Origin: Novosphingobium barchaimii LL02
GTDB taxonomy: Bacteria; Pseudomonadota; Alphaproteobacteria; Sphingomonadales; Sphingomonadaceae
DNA: 64,000 bases
Assembly: GCF_001046635.1 (NCBI RefSeq)
Contig: NZ_KQ130453.1
Coordinates: 5,001-69,000 of the forward strand
Direction of reading: 5' to 3'
The notes beneath the pieces are model-generated. The model was given only the letters and a program-made list of their open reading frames with translations, did no database searches and was not told the DNA's origin. The translations under genes and the position numbers were made by a program. Below, one piece after another: positions 27,662 to 36,854 of this stretch (its first letter is position 1; each line of letters begins with the position of its first letter).

Positions 27662-28708
27662 TCAGCGGGCTATCTGGCCGAGCGGAAAGCGCATGACGAT
27701 TTCGACACCGCAATCGGTCCACGTGCGGGCGAGCTCACCTTTCAACCCGCGCAGGCTCGCTTGTTCGAGCCGGCTGCCAAAGCCCTCCGGCAAGGTCGTA
27801 TCTGCCCGCATCGGCGCGCCGGCCTCATGCCATCGGATTTCAGTAGCCGGCCCGTCCACTTTGATGCTGACATTCAACGCCCCATCGGACGAGGCCAAGG
27901 CGCCATATTTTGCGGCGTTAGTCGCCAGTTCATGAAGGAGAAGCGAAAGGGCGGGCAAAGAAATCTGGCCAACCGGCACAAAATCGCCTCCCACCTCGAT
28001 GCGTGACCCTTCCTCCTGATCATAGGGCGCCAGCACTGTCCGGAAAAGAGTGTCGAGGCTCGTTCCCGCGTCTTCGACGACCTCCTGATAAAGATCGGGC
28101 AGCGTCAGGGCATGTGCGCGCGAGAGGGCTTGTAGACGTGCCGTCAAATCTTGAGCCAACTCCGACACGCTCGATGCAGATCTGGCGCTGAGAGCGACCA
28201 GACTGTTCGCGAGGGTAAACAGATTTTTGATACGATGGTTCATCTCGCGGATGATGAGATCCTGGCGCACGGCGGCCTCTCTGGCCGATGAGATATCGCG
28301 GACGATCTTCGCGGCGCCAAGGATATTACCCTCATCATCCTTTACCGGCGAGATAGTCAAGGAGACGTCCACGAGGGTTCCATCCTTGCGCCTGCGAACC
28401 GTTTCGAAATATTCCACCCGCTCGCCGGAGCGCAGGCGGCTCAGGATCGCTTCTTCCTCGTCAAGCCGGTCTTCCGGTATGATGAGTGTTACCGACTTTC
28501 CGATAGCTTCGTCTGCTCGGTAACCGAAAAGCCGCTCGGCCCCGGCATTCCAGCTCAGGATGATGCCGTCCAACGTCTTGGACAATATAGCATCCTCGCT
28601 ATTCTGCACGATCGCGGCGAGCCACGCGCCTGCCTCGTGCAATCCGTTGCGAACCGTCTTTTGCGGGTTCGACGCCCGTCGTTCGGCGTCTAGGGGAAGC
28701 CCCGTCAT
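27662..28708 (-). CDS. PAS-HWE histidine kinase
   Basis: Soluble sensor kinase of 348 residues. The PAS domain (residues about 28-140) includes AILSKTLDGIILSWNAGAER and SLTISPVKDDEGNILGAAKI. The HWE-type kinase core has the phosphoacceptor His158 in EMNHRIKNLFTLANSLVALS, the N-box LLHELATNAAKYGALAS, WHEAGAP and GFGSRLEQASLRGLKGEL. The WxE of the HWE name reads IRWHEAG here. HWE kinases often act in light or general stress signalling in this group. The response regulator gene at 28929 faces away from it and may be its partner. Confidence 0.9.
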   Translation of the reverse strand: MTGLPLDAERRASNPQKTVRNGLHEAGAWLAAIVQNSEDAILSKTLDGIILSWNAGAERLFGYRADEAIGKSVTLIIPEDRLDEEEAILSRLRSGERVEYFETVRRRKDGTLVDVSLTISPVKDDEGNILGAAKIVRDISSAREAAVRQDLIIREMNHRIKNLFTLANSLVALSARSASSVSELAQDLTARLQALSRAHALTLPDLYQEVVEDAGTSLDTLFRTVLAPYDQEEGSRIEVGGDFVPVGQISLPALSLLLHELATNAAKYGALASSDGALNVSIKVDGPATEIRWHEAGAPMRADTTLPEGFGSRLEQASLRGLKGELARTWTDCGVEIVMRFPLGQIAR

Positions 28709-28928
28709 ACACTAGGTTTCCTGCCGATCATTGATCCGCTCTTGTGTCGTAAAAGGGATGCTCCCCAGACCGGAACCAGGGAGTAGCCTGATGAACCTAG
28801 TCCGGCAGGGCTGCCAACTCAACACGGCAAATGCATGGGACTGCTAGCTGAATTCAGGGACCTACAGATTTTGAGCTGGGTGCATCGGCTTGTGGAGAAC
28901 ATTTTCGCCCCGAAAACCTTTAAGGAGA

Positions 28929-29336
28929 ATGGAGAGCAGCACCGCGCCCTTTGCCCTTGTCGTGGACGATGACGTCCTCGTCCTCATGCATGCGAGCGAC
29001 ATGCTGACCGATGCCGGTTTTCAGGCCCTGGAAGCACGCGACGGGGACGAGGCCAAGGCGATCATCGCGGAACATGGCGAGGAGATCGTGTTGGTGTTCA
29101 CGGACGTTCAGATGCCCGGCGAAACCGATGGATTTGCGCTTGCCCACTATGTGGCCGAGCGCTGGAAGGAAATAAGGATCGTCGTCGCCAGCGGCGGTAT
29201 CCGGCCGGCTCCCGGGGAACTGCCCATCGGCGCTATCTTTATCGCCAAGCCGTTCACGGCCGAGGTGGTTCACGATCATTTGCGAAGCCTCCTGCCTGAG
29301 GGCAAGCTTCCGATATCGCTCAGACCGAGACCATGA
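28929..29336 (+). CDS. Single-domain response regulator
   Basis: A receiver-only protein of 135 residues: ALVVDDDVLVLMHASDMLTD with the acidic pocket, phosphoacceptor Asp59 in VLVFTDVQMPGETDGFALAH, and the Lys in IFIAKPFTAEVV. No output domain follows. The start is uncertain: AAGGAG lies only one base before ATG 28929, and a GTG at 28890 is in frame. It is divergent from the HWE kinase gene and is its likely phosphorylation partner. Confidence 0.87.
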   Translation: MESSTAPFALVVDDDVLVLMHASDMLTDAGFQALEARDGDEAKAIIAEHGEEIVLVFTDVQMPGETDGFALAHYVAERWKEIRIVVASGGIRPAPGELPIGAIFIAKPFTAEVVHDHLRSLLPEGKLPISLRPRP

Positions 29337-29574
29337 TCCTGTTCGAGACGAATGAAGCGCGGTTTTTCCTCAACGACAAAAGTCGTTTGCCCCATTCCCG
29401 TGCTTCGGGCGTCGAGTGCAAGAGCACGAAGCGAGCATATGGAATACTGTGCCGACGGCATCTCTACCGGAGGCGTGCAGGCGCTGCCACCTCCTCGCTT
29501 GAAAGTTGTGATGTAAACAGCGCACCTTGCTTTGCATTGAAATGGCTTCCACGGGCTGGAGGAGATTTTCGGCG

Positions 29575-29759
29575 GGCATCAGCGCTCGCCGCACGATGTC
29601 GACGCCTGACTGCTGGTCGTCGTTCGCGACCCTGATACCCTCGAGCGCTTTGAGCGAGCGCAGAAGGGCAATGCCCCCACCAGGAAGGATGCCTTCCTCG
29701 ACGGCAGCGCGGGTCGCATGCAGCGCATCATCGACGCGCTTATCTGAAATGCCTTCGAC
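29575..29759 (-). pseudogene. groEL fragment (second chaperonin, about 60 codons left)
   Basis: The minus strand encodes [40 protein letters not shown] and [15 protein letters not shown], corresponding to about residues 385-445 of GroEL. It differs from the intact copy at several positions ([10 protein letters not shown] against [10 protein letters not shown]), so it is not a copy of it. Both flanks are unrelated. No other part of this gene is in the window. Confidence 0.85.
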
Positions 29760-30014
29760 TTATACAGGGGAACGACGATTTTGCGGGGGCGTCTCGATGT
29801 AGGTGATCGCATCCTGCACCGTGAGTATGTTCTCGATATCGGCGTCGTCAATCGACACGCCGAACTCATCCTCGAGGGCCATCACCAGTTCCACCACGTC
29901 AAGACTGTCGCCGCCAAGATCCTCGATGAACCTTGCTTCGGGCGTGACCTGATCGGCGTAGACGCCCATATGTTCGATCACGATCCTGGTAACCCGTCCG
30001 GCGACCTCGTCCAT
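29760..30014 (-). CDS. Acyl carrier protein
   Basis: An 84-residue AcpP-like carrier. The phosphopantetheine site is Ser37 in [20 protein letters not shown], and [20 protein letters not shown] follows as in fatty-acid ACPs. ATG 30014 gives the standard length. It carries acyl chains as thioesters, but no fatty acid synthase, ketosynthase or transferase gene is near, so its partner enzyme is not in the window. The gene ends right beside the groEL fragment, a sign of rearrangement. Confidence 0.9.
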   Translation of the reverse strand: MDEVAGRVTRIVIEHMGVYADQVTPEARFIEDLGGDSLDVVELVMALEDEFGVSIDDADIENILTVQDAITYIETPPQNRRSPV

Positions 30015-30251
30015 ATAGCCCAACCCCTGCTGATCCCGGACCCCCAATCATGTCCGGACCGGTGACACCCATCGTGCGGAAACGCCGCCGGAGCGAGGGC
30101 CTCTCCACATGGTCGCTTCATCCGCCCCGCCGCGTCAAGAGAGGATCTGTAGGCCAGACGTGCAGCTTCACCGCCAGATCATGCCACGCACACGCAAATC
30201 CAACGTCGACAGGAATGGGGCAGTCGGAGAAGGCTTGCAGAAGAGCCGCTG

Positions 30252-30608
30252 TTATAGCGGCAAGTGCCTCGCTCCGGATCGCCGAGGGGCGGCCGAACGA
30301 TGGTTCCCGCCGCCCAGGACGTGCGCTGCAGGATCGATGATGGTGACGCCATCGCATGAACTGCTCGCGATGGCGTCGGCTATGCCGAAAAGTTCCACCC
30401 GTCCGCCGTCGTTATAGATGCGCCCGGCGACGGTTCCGCGCACAACCGCGCGGGCATCTTTCTCCACCCGCAGATCGCCGGCGATCGTGCCGTGGAGGAT
30501 GAAGCGTTTGCCGCTGCGAACTGTCGCGCCCCCGGAAATCCGGCCGTAGAGCGCGATATCCTCCTCGAGCGCGAGAGGGCCATCGATGTTGCCGTGAACT
30601 GCCTTCAC
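30252..30608 (-). CDS. Bactofilin-like (polymer-forming) beta-helix protein
   Basis: A 118-residue protein whose repeated short turns (GNIDGPLALEEDIALYGRIS, KRFILHGTIAGDLRVEKDA, VVRGTVAGRIYNDGGRVELF) have the periodicity of bactofilin or polymer-forming cytoskeletal domains. It lacks the usual hydrophobic tails and has an unrelated Arg-rich end, so it may be truncated. Whether it polymerises is not known. No partner gene is evident. Confidence 0.6.
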   Translation of the reverse strand: MKAVHGNIDGPLALEEDIALYGRISGGATVRSGKRFILHGTIAGDLRVEKDARAVVRGTVAGRIYNDGGRVELFGIADAIASSSCDGVTIIDPAAHVLGGGNHRSAAPRRSGARHLPL

Positions 30609-30617
30609 TTCAGTTAC

Positions 30618-30821
30618 TCAAAATATCAGTGTTATATCCGCGCTGGCAAAATGCCGCGCCGGGATGCATCCATGCCCAACGGCACTTGGCTGCGAGGACC
30701 AGGCGCGAAGCGCGCCCATACCGAATATAGCTTCGGGCGTCAGCCATTCGTCGCTGAAGCGGGCGAAACCAGCGTTCAACGCAGCTTCGCTGCCCGCCAA
30801 ATCCGGTCCGCATCTTTCCAA
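30618..30821 (-). CDS. Possible small ORF
   Basis: A minus-strand frame with protein-like content (GSEAALNAGFARFSDEWLTP, EAIFGMGALRAWSSQPSAVG). The frame stays open upstream of the first possible start and has no clear ribosome site, so it may be a remnant of a longer gene. No family is recognised. Confidence 0.25.
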   Translation of the reverse strand: MERCGPDLAGSEAALNAGFARFSDEWLTPEAIFGMGALRAWSSQPSAVGHGCIPARHFASADITLIF

Positions 30822-30874
30822 CGAAATTGCCGCAGACCCGATTAACTCCGCCTCCTGATGGCGGCTTACGACCG

Positions 30875-31045
30875 CTATGGCTGTCTCGCCGGATCATCCT
30901 TCTGTTCCCTCTGCCGGTTCTGCTCTTCATGCAGTTCCCGCGCGATCTGGCGGCCGAGAAGCTCCGCAAGACGCACGATAGCAGCTTCGGCTCGCGGTGA
31001 CAGAGCGGGGCAGGGCTCGGGATCAAGCCGCTTGCGCTTCGTCAT
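30875..31045 (-). CDS. Hypothetical protein, 56 residues
   Basis: A short, highly charged helical protein: KRKRLDPEPCPALSPRAEAA then IVRLAELLGRQIARELHEEQ. Similar small proteins are, to my memory, common on sphingomonad mobile elements near recombinases. ATG 31045 gives the compact form; the frame extends upstream with low-complexity Pro/Ser sequence that is unlikely to be translated. Confidence 0.5.
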   Translation of the reverse strand: MTKRKRLDPEPCPALSPRAEAAIVRLAELLGRQIARELHEEQNRQREQKDDPARQP

Positions 31046-31236
31046 GACGGCTTTTCGGACGGCAGATACCGTGTCGCGCGAGAAACGACCGGAGAACATC
31101 GGCGGGGAGGGGGGATAGCGGAAGGGAGAAGGTGAGGGCGGTGATCGTTCGGCCTCGCCTTTTCCCTCCACCCGCCGCGCCAGGTTTCTCTGCTGTGGGA
31201 ACCTGTGCTATTCTTCAATTCGGAAAGGCTCTGCAC

Positions 31237-31629
31237 ATGCAGGATGTTGATCACGTCGAACCGGCAGACGAGGCGCTCCCGCCATCGCCGCGCGCCGCCA
31301 ACTGGTTCTGGTGCCCCTGGTATGCCAAACTCTACCTGGCCTTGGCGTTGCTCTACTCGATCGGCCTGGAGCTGATGATCACTATTCCCTATGATCGACT
31401 GAACATCTATCTCGCCAACACGATGGTGCTGCTGATCTTCGTGTTTAATCCGGTCACGGTGGTTGCGGTCCTGGGATATGGCTTTCTCAAGGCCAAAGTC
31501 GCCTGCGGCGAGTGGGTGATTACGCCAGGTCCACCCTCGCAGAGGCCAATTGGCGATCCTTATACCGATCCGGCTGACGCGCGCTCGGGGCTCCGACATC
31601 TCCGGCACATCGGAGCAATAAAGCACTGA
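31237..31629 (+). CDS. Small membrane protein, convergent with traG
   Basis: A 130-residue protein with two to three membrane helices (WYAKLYLALALLYSIGLELM and NTMVLLIFVFNPVTVVAVLG) after an acidic Pro-rich N-terminus. Its stop lies two bases from the traG stop on the other strand. Family unknown. Position and topology resemble those of entry-exclusion proteins encoded near traG on F-type plasmids, but that is inference only. ATG 31237 starts the conserved-looking part. Confidence 0.55.
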   Translation: MQDVDHVEPADEALPPSPRAANWFWCPWYAKLYLALALLYSIGLELMITIPYDRLNIYLANTMVLLIFVFNPVTVVAVLGYGFLKAKVACGEWVITPGPPSQRPIGDPYTDPADARSGLRHLRHIGAIKH

Positions 31630-31631
31630 TC

Positions 31632-34600
31632 TCATGGATCCCGACGCTCCTTGAAGCTGGAATCTCCATCCGTCAGCCCTTGATCCCGGTCGAAAACCAA
31701 TCGACCGGAACTGAGAATTGAGGATTGTTCCATCGATATGACGGGGCCCGTGACATCAATTGTGCCGCGACCGGAGTCAGCTTGCCTTAGATATCTGTTC
31801 CGGAGTCCATCATTGCCTAGCACACGTTCGCTGAGATCACCGGCAAAAGCCTCCTCGGGGCGACCAGCACGAGCGGCTTTTTTCTCGGCTAAGGCGATCG
31901 CCTCCCGGACGTCGTAATTTACAATGTCGATCGATGCTTGCGCAGCAACCCCCGCTATTCCTCGATCTGAAATGTCTGCACTCAACTTTCCGGTTAAAGA
32001 GCCAACGGCACTGGCTTTCGCACCATCCTTTTCTTTACCGTCTTTGCCGGTTGACCCAACTCCACGTGAGGTGGAAGCAGTAAGATCGCCGGAAATGCTC
32101 TGGCTATCCTGCGTCTGGTGTTCTGCATTTCGCGTAATCGATCTTTGCCACCCGGTTTGCGCGATGATCGCGGTCACGTCCCTTTCCAGCGTATCGGCCA
32201 CCTGCGGTTTCAGCCGCCAGTTGCCGCGCCGGTCCATCTCGAACCCGCCGCGCAGCCAGTTGGCCATGTCGGCCTGCCCTTCCTTACCGCTGCCCAGGAA
32301 GTGCTCGATGGTATCGGGCCCCGCTTGCTTTCCCGCTTCAAACCGCGTGCTGGTGTCGTTGCGCGCGGACCGGCTGAACCCGGTGCTACTGGAGACAAGC
32401 AGGTCGTTGTGCGCGAAACTGAAGCGCGCATGCCCACCATTGGCGATGGCGCCGAGCTGGCTCTCGTTGATAAGGCCGCCCCGCCACATCTGCGCCGCGA
32501 GTTCCGGTGTTAGGTTGAGACTGAGGTCGCCATTCTGGTCCATGGCGATCTGGCGCTTCGACATTTCGACGCCATGCGCGCGCAGCAGTGCCTGGGTGCG
32601 GGTAAGGCGCTCCCTGTCGACAATTCCGGTCAGACGCTCGTTGCGCGCGCGATCGGCGATGCCTTCCGCGCCGCCCTCGGCCATGTCGACCTGGTTGCCG
32701 GCCGTACCGGCGAGCGCGCGGATGAAGGAATCGAGGCGTGCAACTTCCCGCACCGATACACCGGCGGCCGCCGCGCCTTCGGCAAAGCCAGCATTGTCCG
32801 CCTGCCGCCGCTGCTCGCCAATCTGGGCATTGCTGCGTACCCCGTCGGGCCCGATCTCGCGCTGCGCATCGAGCTTGCCCGAGCGCTCGGCAAAATCATA
32901 GCCTGCAGCCTCCCGCGTGCGCCCATAGACGCTAGTGCCTTCGCGCGCCGCCTCCGCGGTCGCGCCATCGGCCGTGCCGACCTGCACAGCGGCATTGTAG
33001 CTCTCCAGCGCGCGCAGGACCTGCGCCTCGTCGCGCCCGGTCGAACGGGAGAGCTGGCTGATCGCGCTCGACCGCGCCTCGCCCGAGAGCGCATTGATGA
33101 ACCCGATGCGGCGGCTGGTTTCGGTCACGGAAAGGCCGAGCATGGCGGCCGCCTGCCGCTGCCCCTGATTGCCGCCGGTCCGATGCGCCTGCTCGGTCGC
33201 GACATTGCCACGCTCGACGGCGGCAACCCTGTCGCCCGCATAATCGCGTCGGCCTTCCATCGCGCCCACCTGGGTCTCAGCCGCAGTCACGTCGTTGCGC
33301 AGCATCTGCTCCTGCTCGAAGGCGTTGGCGGTCAGCTTGGCGAAGGTCGGATCGGCGCCCGCCTGGGCGATGACGGTCGAAGCCTTGAGCGCGGCGTCCT
33401 TGGCATCATAGCCGCTGCGCTCGAAATGCCGCTGCGCGCCCGACTGCATCATCTCATAGGCGCGTTGGTCACCGAAGGCTTTCCATTGCACCATATTCTG
33501 CGCGAAAGCCGCAAAGGCAGGCTCGCCGCCCTGGGCCTGCCCGAAATAGGTGGTGCCAAGTTTGCGCAGGGCATCGCCCTGGGCAAAATTGTGGATCGCC
33601 GCGGTCGCGGCATTGGCGCGGACGGCCCGCGCCGTGGCCGGTTCGTTCAGATCCCGGCCGACAAGGGCAGGAGAGAGCCCTCCGAGTTCCCGCGCGGCAT
33701 CCGCCCGGCCGAGACCAAAGGCCGCCGTGCCTGCAGCGCCCCCTCCATGCTCGCCCAGCACCGATCCGGCAGCCGCAAAGGACCGGTCGAGACCGAAGCT
33801 GCTGCGCTCGCCAAAATCCCCGAAGCCCGAGGATGCAGCGCGCCGCGACAGGGTGCCGCCGGCCGATGCCTGCGCCTCCAGCGCCGAGGCATAGCCCTCG
33901 CTGGTTCCGACCGTCGCGGCCGCCATGCTCCCCTGGCCCTGAACCCCGAGCATGCCCGAGGTGAAGGCCGTGAACATATTGCCCGAGAAGCGAAACACGG
34001 TGAACACGAAAGCGCCGGCAAGGCCTGCCGCGGCAGTCCGGAACGACCCGAAGATGGCAAGCGCCTTCATCGCCGCCGAGGGCGCAAGGATCCAGCTATC
34101 GGCCGCGACATTGGTCGCGCGCAGCTCGGCCAGCACGTCCATCGCCCGGCCGAGGGTCAGCTGGTATATGCCCGCATCGATCACACCCCACAGCGCAACG
34201 AACACGAACAGCCCCAGCGCGAAGCTGGCCACCCTGAGGTTGATCGGCGTCAAGATGAACAATAGCGCGATCGGCATCATCATCAGCATGATCGCGAAGA
34301 CCGACGCACGGATGGTCGGCATCCATTCGTTAGCGGTCGAGAGGGTGGCGAGCCCGTTGGATTCGATGGCGCGGTTCGCCATCACGCGGGCGGTCGCCGC
34401 CGGGGAGTCCTCGAACAGCACGTCGCCGACGGTCTGGCCGAGCAGGATGTTGGTCAGGAACTTCTGCCGGCTCATGGAATGTCCCAGCATCATGTCGCCG
34501 AGCGCATCGATCTGCTGGCGACAGCGATCGCGTTGGCCCGCCTGGGTCACGTCGAAGCCGGTACGGGCGCAGACCTGGTTACTATAGGCGTCGAATAACG

Positions 34601-35375
34601 TGCTGTCCGACAGGCGATCGGCGATATAGCCCCATGCCGCCTCGCAGCTCATCGTCGTGCCGGCCTTGTCGCTTGCCGTGTACACGGTCGAGAAGGTTGC
34701 CGGTCCCGCCATCGCCGCGAAGGAGGCGGGAAGATCGGTCGACGTCCGGAACAGCTGATCGTCGTCGACCCCATAGGCCGGCGAGACGCGGGCGACAGGA
34801 TAGCATTGCCGCATATAATCCTTCACCGTCGCATCAAGGAAGGTGTCCACGATCGGGCTGCTGGGACTGACGGCGTTCAGGAACAGGTCGAACGCATGGC
34901 CGCCAGCGCCGAATTCCAGCTTGGCATTGGGATCAGTGGTATTGTCGTCGATCGTCTCAGCAAGCGCCCGTTCCATGAGATTGGTGACGCCCGCGACCAG
35001 CACAATGAGATTGGGCACATCACCGACCGGTTGATAGGCGTTGCGCACCCGGTCGTAGATGTGGATCGTGCCGGTCGTGGCGATCATTCCCGCGAACAGG
35101 CCAATGCCAATCAGCATCTGGAAGCCGAAGGCGACCAGGCCCATGGCGGAGCCCTTGATGCTCGCCAGAATTGCACCGAACCCAATCCCGGCAACCGCGA
35201 TGATCACCACCAACGTTTCGTAGCGCGGATCTCCGAACATCATCGCGACCAGATGAAACGCATCGACGGTCTCTGAGAAGCCGTCCCATGTGTGATAGCT
35301 CGCGTCGATCGCCAGCGCGGGCGTCGCGCTCAAACACCCGACGATAGCGAGGAACAGGCGGATGATGTGTCGCAT
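31632..35375 (-). CDS. traG: TraG, mating-pair stabilisation and pilus assembly protein
   Basis: Last gene of the transfer operon, 1247 residues. A signal peptide (MRHIIRLFLAIVGCLSATPA) is followed by several inner-membrane helices (to about residue 480: VIIAVAGIGFGAILASIKGS, ALLFILTPINLRVASFALGL), then a long periplasmic Ala/Gln-rich coiled-coil C-terminal half. In F the N-terminal part serves pilus assembly and the C-terminal part stabilises mating pairs and is read by entry exclusion. ATG 35375 is preferred: GAGG lies seven bases upstream, while the GTG at 35387 overlaps the traH stop. Confidence 0.9.
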   Translation of the reverse strand: MRHIIRLFLAIVGCLSATPALAIDASYHTWDGFSETVDAFHLVAMMFGDPRYETLVVIIAVAGIGFGAILASIKGSAMGLVAFGFQMLIGIGLFAGMIATTGTIHIYDRVRNAYQPVGDVPNLIVLVAGVTNLMERALAETIDDNTTDPNAKLEFGAGGHAFDLFLNAVSPSSPIVDTFLDATVKDYMRQCYPVARVSPAYGVDDDQLFRTSTDLPASFAAMAGPATFSTVYTASDKAGTTMSCEAAWGYIADRLSDSTLFDAYSNQVCARTGFDVTQAGQRDRCRQQIDALGDMMLGHSMSRQKFLTNILLGQTVGDVLFEDSPAATARVMANRAIESNGLATLSTANEWMPTIRASVFAIMLMMMPIALLFILTPINLRVASFALGLFVFVALWGVIDAGIYQLTLGRAMDVLAELRATNVAADSWILAPSAAMKALAIFGSFRTAAAGLAGAFVFTVFRFSGNMFTAFTSGMLGVQGQGSMAAATVGTSEGYASALEAQASAGGTLSRRAASSGFGDFGERSSFGLDRSFAAAGSVLGEHGGGAAGTAAFGLGRADAARELGGLSPALVGRDLNEPATARAVRANAATAAIHNFAQGDALRKLGTTYFGQAQGGEPAFAAFAQNMVQWKAFGDQRAYEMMQSGAQRHFERSGYDAKDAALKASTVIAQAGADPTFAKLTANAFEQEQMLRNDVTAAETQVGAMEGRRDYAGDRVAAVERGNVATEQAHRTGGNQGQRQAAAMLGLSVTETSRRIGFINALSGEARSSAISQLSRSTGRDEAQVLRALESYNAAVQVGTADGATAEAAREGTSVYGRTREAAGYDFAERSGKLDAQREIGPDGVRSNAQIGEQRRQADNAGFAEGAAAAGVSVREVARLDSFIRALAGTAGNQVDMAEGGAEGIADRARNERLTGIVDRERLTRTQALLRAHGVEMSKRQIAMDQNGDLSLNLTPELAAQMWRGGLINESQLGAIANGGHARFSFAHNDLLVSSSTGFSRSARNDTSTRFEAGKQAGPDTIEHFLGSGKEGQADMANWLRGGFEMDRRGNWRLKPQVADTLERDVTAIIAQTGWQRSITRNAEHQTQDSQSISGDLTASTSRGVGSTGKDGKEKDGAKASAVGSLTGKLSADISDRGIAGVAAQASIDIVNYDVREAIALAEKKAARAGRPEEAFAGDLSERVLGNDGLRNRYLRQADSGRGTIDVTGPVISMEQSSILSSGRLVFDRDQGLTDGDSSFKERRDP

Positions 35376-35383
35376 GGCCCGCC

Positions 35384-36808
35384 TCACCGGTTGCGATTGG
35401 CGTTGGCGCCCGCCGCATCGCGGGCATCGCGGTCGCGCTGGCGGACCACCCCGGCATAGTTGGCCGAGAGGTTCGCCTGGTTCATGGCGGCCATGTAGGA
35501 CTGGCGCATCTGCGCGCGCTGGCGCAGCACCTCGTCTCGTAGCTCGCGCAACTGCTCGATACCCTTGGTCAGGATACGCGTCTGGCAGATGTTCGTGTTC
35601 TCAGCGTCCGAAGCCCCCGCTGTCGTCACGCCGCGTTCGGCATTCTGCAGCGCGAAGTCGATCGAGCGGGTGAGGTCGTTCAGCATCTGATAGGCGAGGG
35701 TGAGCGCCACCAGTTCATCGGTGTCGGCGATGACACTGTCGCTCAAACCCTGCCGCACGCCCCATTCGAGCAGACGATAGACCGGCAGCGTTCGCACATT
35801 GGCGACGAACTGTTTTTCTTCCGTCGTCAGCGCCGCGCGCGTCCGGATTTTGACGGAGATCGCCTCCATTCGCTCGCGCGCAAGGATCAGCGCGCCGCGT
35901 CCGGCGCCGTTCACCGAACAATCCGCGGCGCTCGCGGGGATATTGAGCGCACGGCTCGGGACGCGGCCGGTCAGGAAATCGTCGGCACTCTCGGTATCCT
36001 GGCGCGGGCAGGCGGGAATGGCCGAGAAGAGCGGAACCTTGTCGTTCGCATCCCAGCGCATGTAGACGTCGCCAACCCGGGCGCGCATGACGCCGGCCCA
36101 GTCGGATGCGCCGACCCGCGCCGCGGCGTGCGCCAGCAGCGATCCGGTCTTGAAGATATCCGTCACCTCGGCCGGGCAATTGGCGAGCGCTTCCTTCAGA
36201 TCCTCGGTCGGATTGCCCTTGTTGGCCTGGATCCTCTCGCGGCTCTGTTGCCAGCTATTGGCATAGCCTTCACGGATCGACTTGTAGCCGGTCATCTCCT
36301 CGACGATGCCCGACATATTATCGTCACCCTTCGCAATCTGGACCATGCGATTGGCAAGGCGGCAGTCATTCACCTGAATGGAATTGAGGAAATTGGTGGC
36401 CGCCTCCATCTTTGAAATTATATTCCCCATCTTCTCGTCGAGCGTTTCCAGTAGATACTGGAAGGCGACGGCCGGCGCGGCTTGCAGGATGGTCTCCAGC
36501 TTCTGGACGAGATAATCGGGATCGAGGAACGACATGCCGCCCAGGAACATATCGATACCGCCGCAGCCGGCCTTAACCTTGGGCAGCGTCAGCGACATGA
36601 GATAGTCGTCATGGACGTCGACACGGCCAGACATGCCGCCCGCGGTCACATAGCCCCTTGTCTGGTCCTCGAAGCTGCCCGGCGAAGTGTAGGTGACATT
36701 GTCGAACCAGCTCTCGGCCCAACCCTGGGCGTGGGCCGGAACGGTCTGGCCGCAGGAAGCTGCAATCAGGCAGAGCGCGAGAAACGGACGGCGGAGAGGG
36801 TGGGCCAT
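35384..36808 (-). CDS. traH: TraH, pilus assembly protein
   Basis: Periplasmic F-type assembly protein of 474 residues. A signal peptide (RRPFLALCLIAASCGQTVPA HA) is cleaved near residue 27. The family motif AGCGGIDMFLGGMSFLDPDY is near residue 80, and a long C-terminal coiled coil (ELRDEVLRQRAQMRQSYMAA) is present. TraH works with TraF, TraU, TraW and TrbI at the outer-membrane end of the pilus machine. ATG 36808 with AGGAA eight bases upstream fits the signal peptide; longer frames do not. Confidence 0.93.
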   Translation of the reverse strand: MAHPLRRPFLALCLIAASCGQTVPAHAQGWAESWFDNVTYTSPGSFEDQTRGYVTAGGMSGRVDVHDDYLMSLTLPKVKAGCGGIDMFLGGMSFLDPDYLVQKLETILQAAPAVAFQYLLETLDEKMGNIISKMEAATNFLNSIQVNDCRLANRMVQIAKGDDNMSGIVEEMTGYKSIREGYANSWQQSRERIQANKGNPTEDLKEALANCPAEVTDIFKTGSLLAHAAARVGASDWAGVMRARVGDVYMRWDANDKVPLFSAIPACPRQDTESADDFLTGRVPSRALNIPASAADCSVNGAGRGALILARERMEAISVKIRTRAALTTEEKQFVANVRTLPVYRLLEWGVRQGLSDSVIADTDELVALTLAYQMLNDLTRSIDFALQNAERGVTTAGASDAENTNICQTRILTKGIEQLRELRDEVLRQRAQMRQSYMAAMNQANLSANYAGVVRQRDRDARDAAGANANRNR

Positions 36809-36854
36809 GACAGGTTTCCTGAAGGCAAGAGTTGACGACACAGCCCCGGCACGA

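Noticed and set aside
32574-34265. Long open frame (563 codons) opposite traG
   Set aside because: It lies wholly inside traG, is rich in Arg, Ala and Gly from GC-skewed codons, and has no motif.
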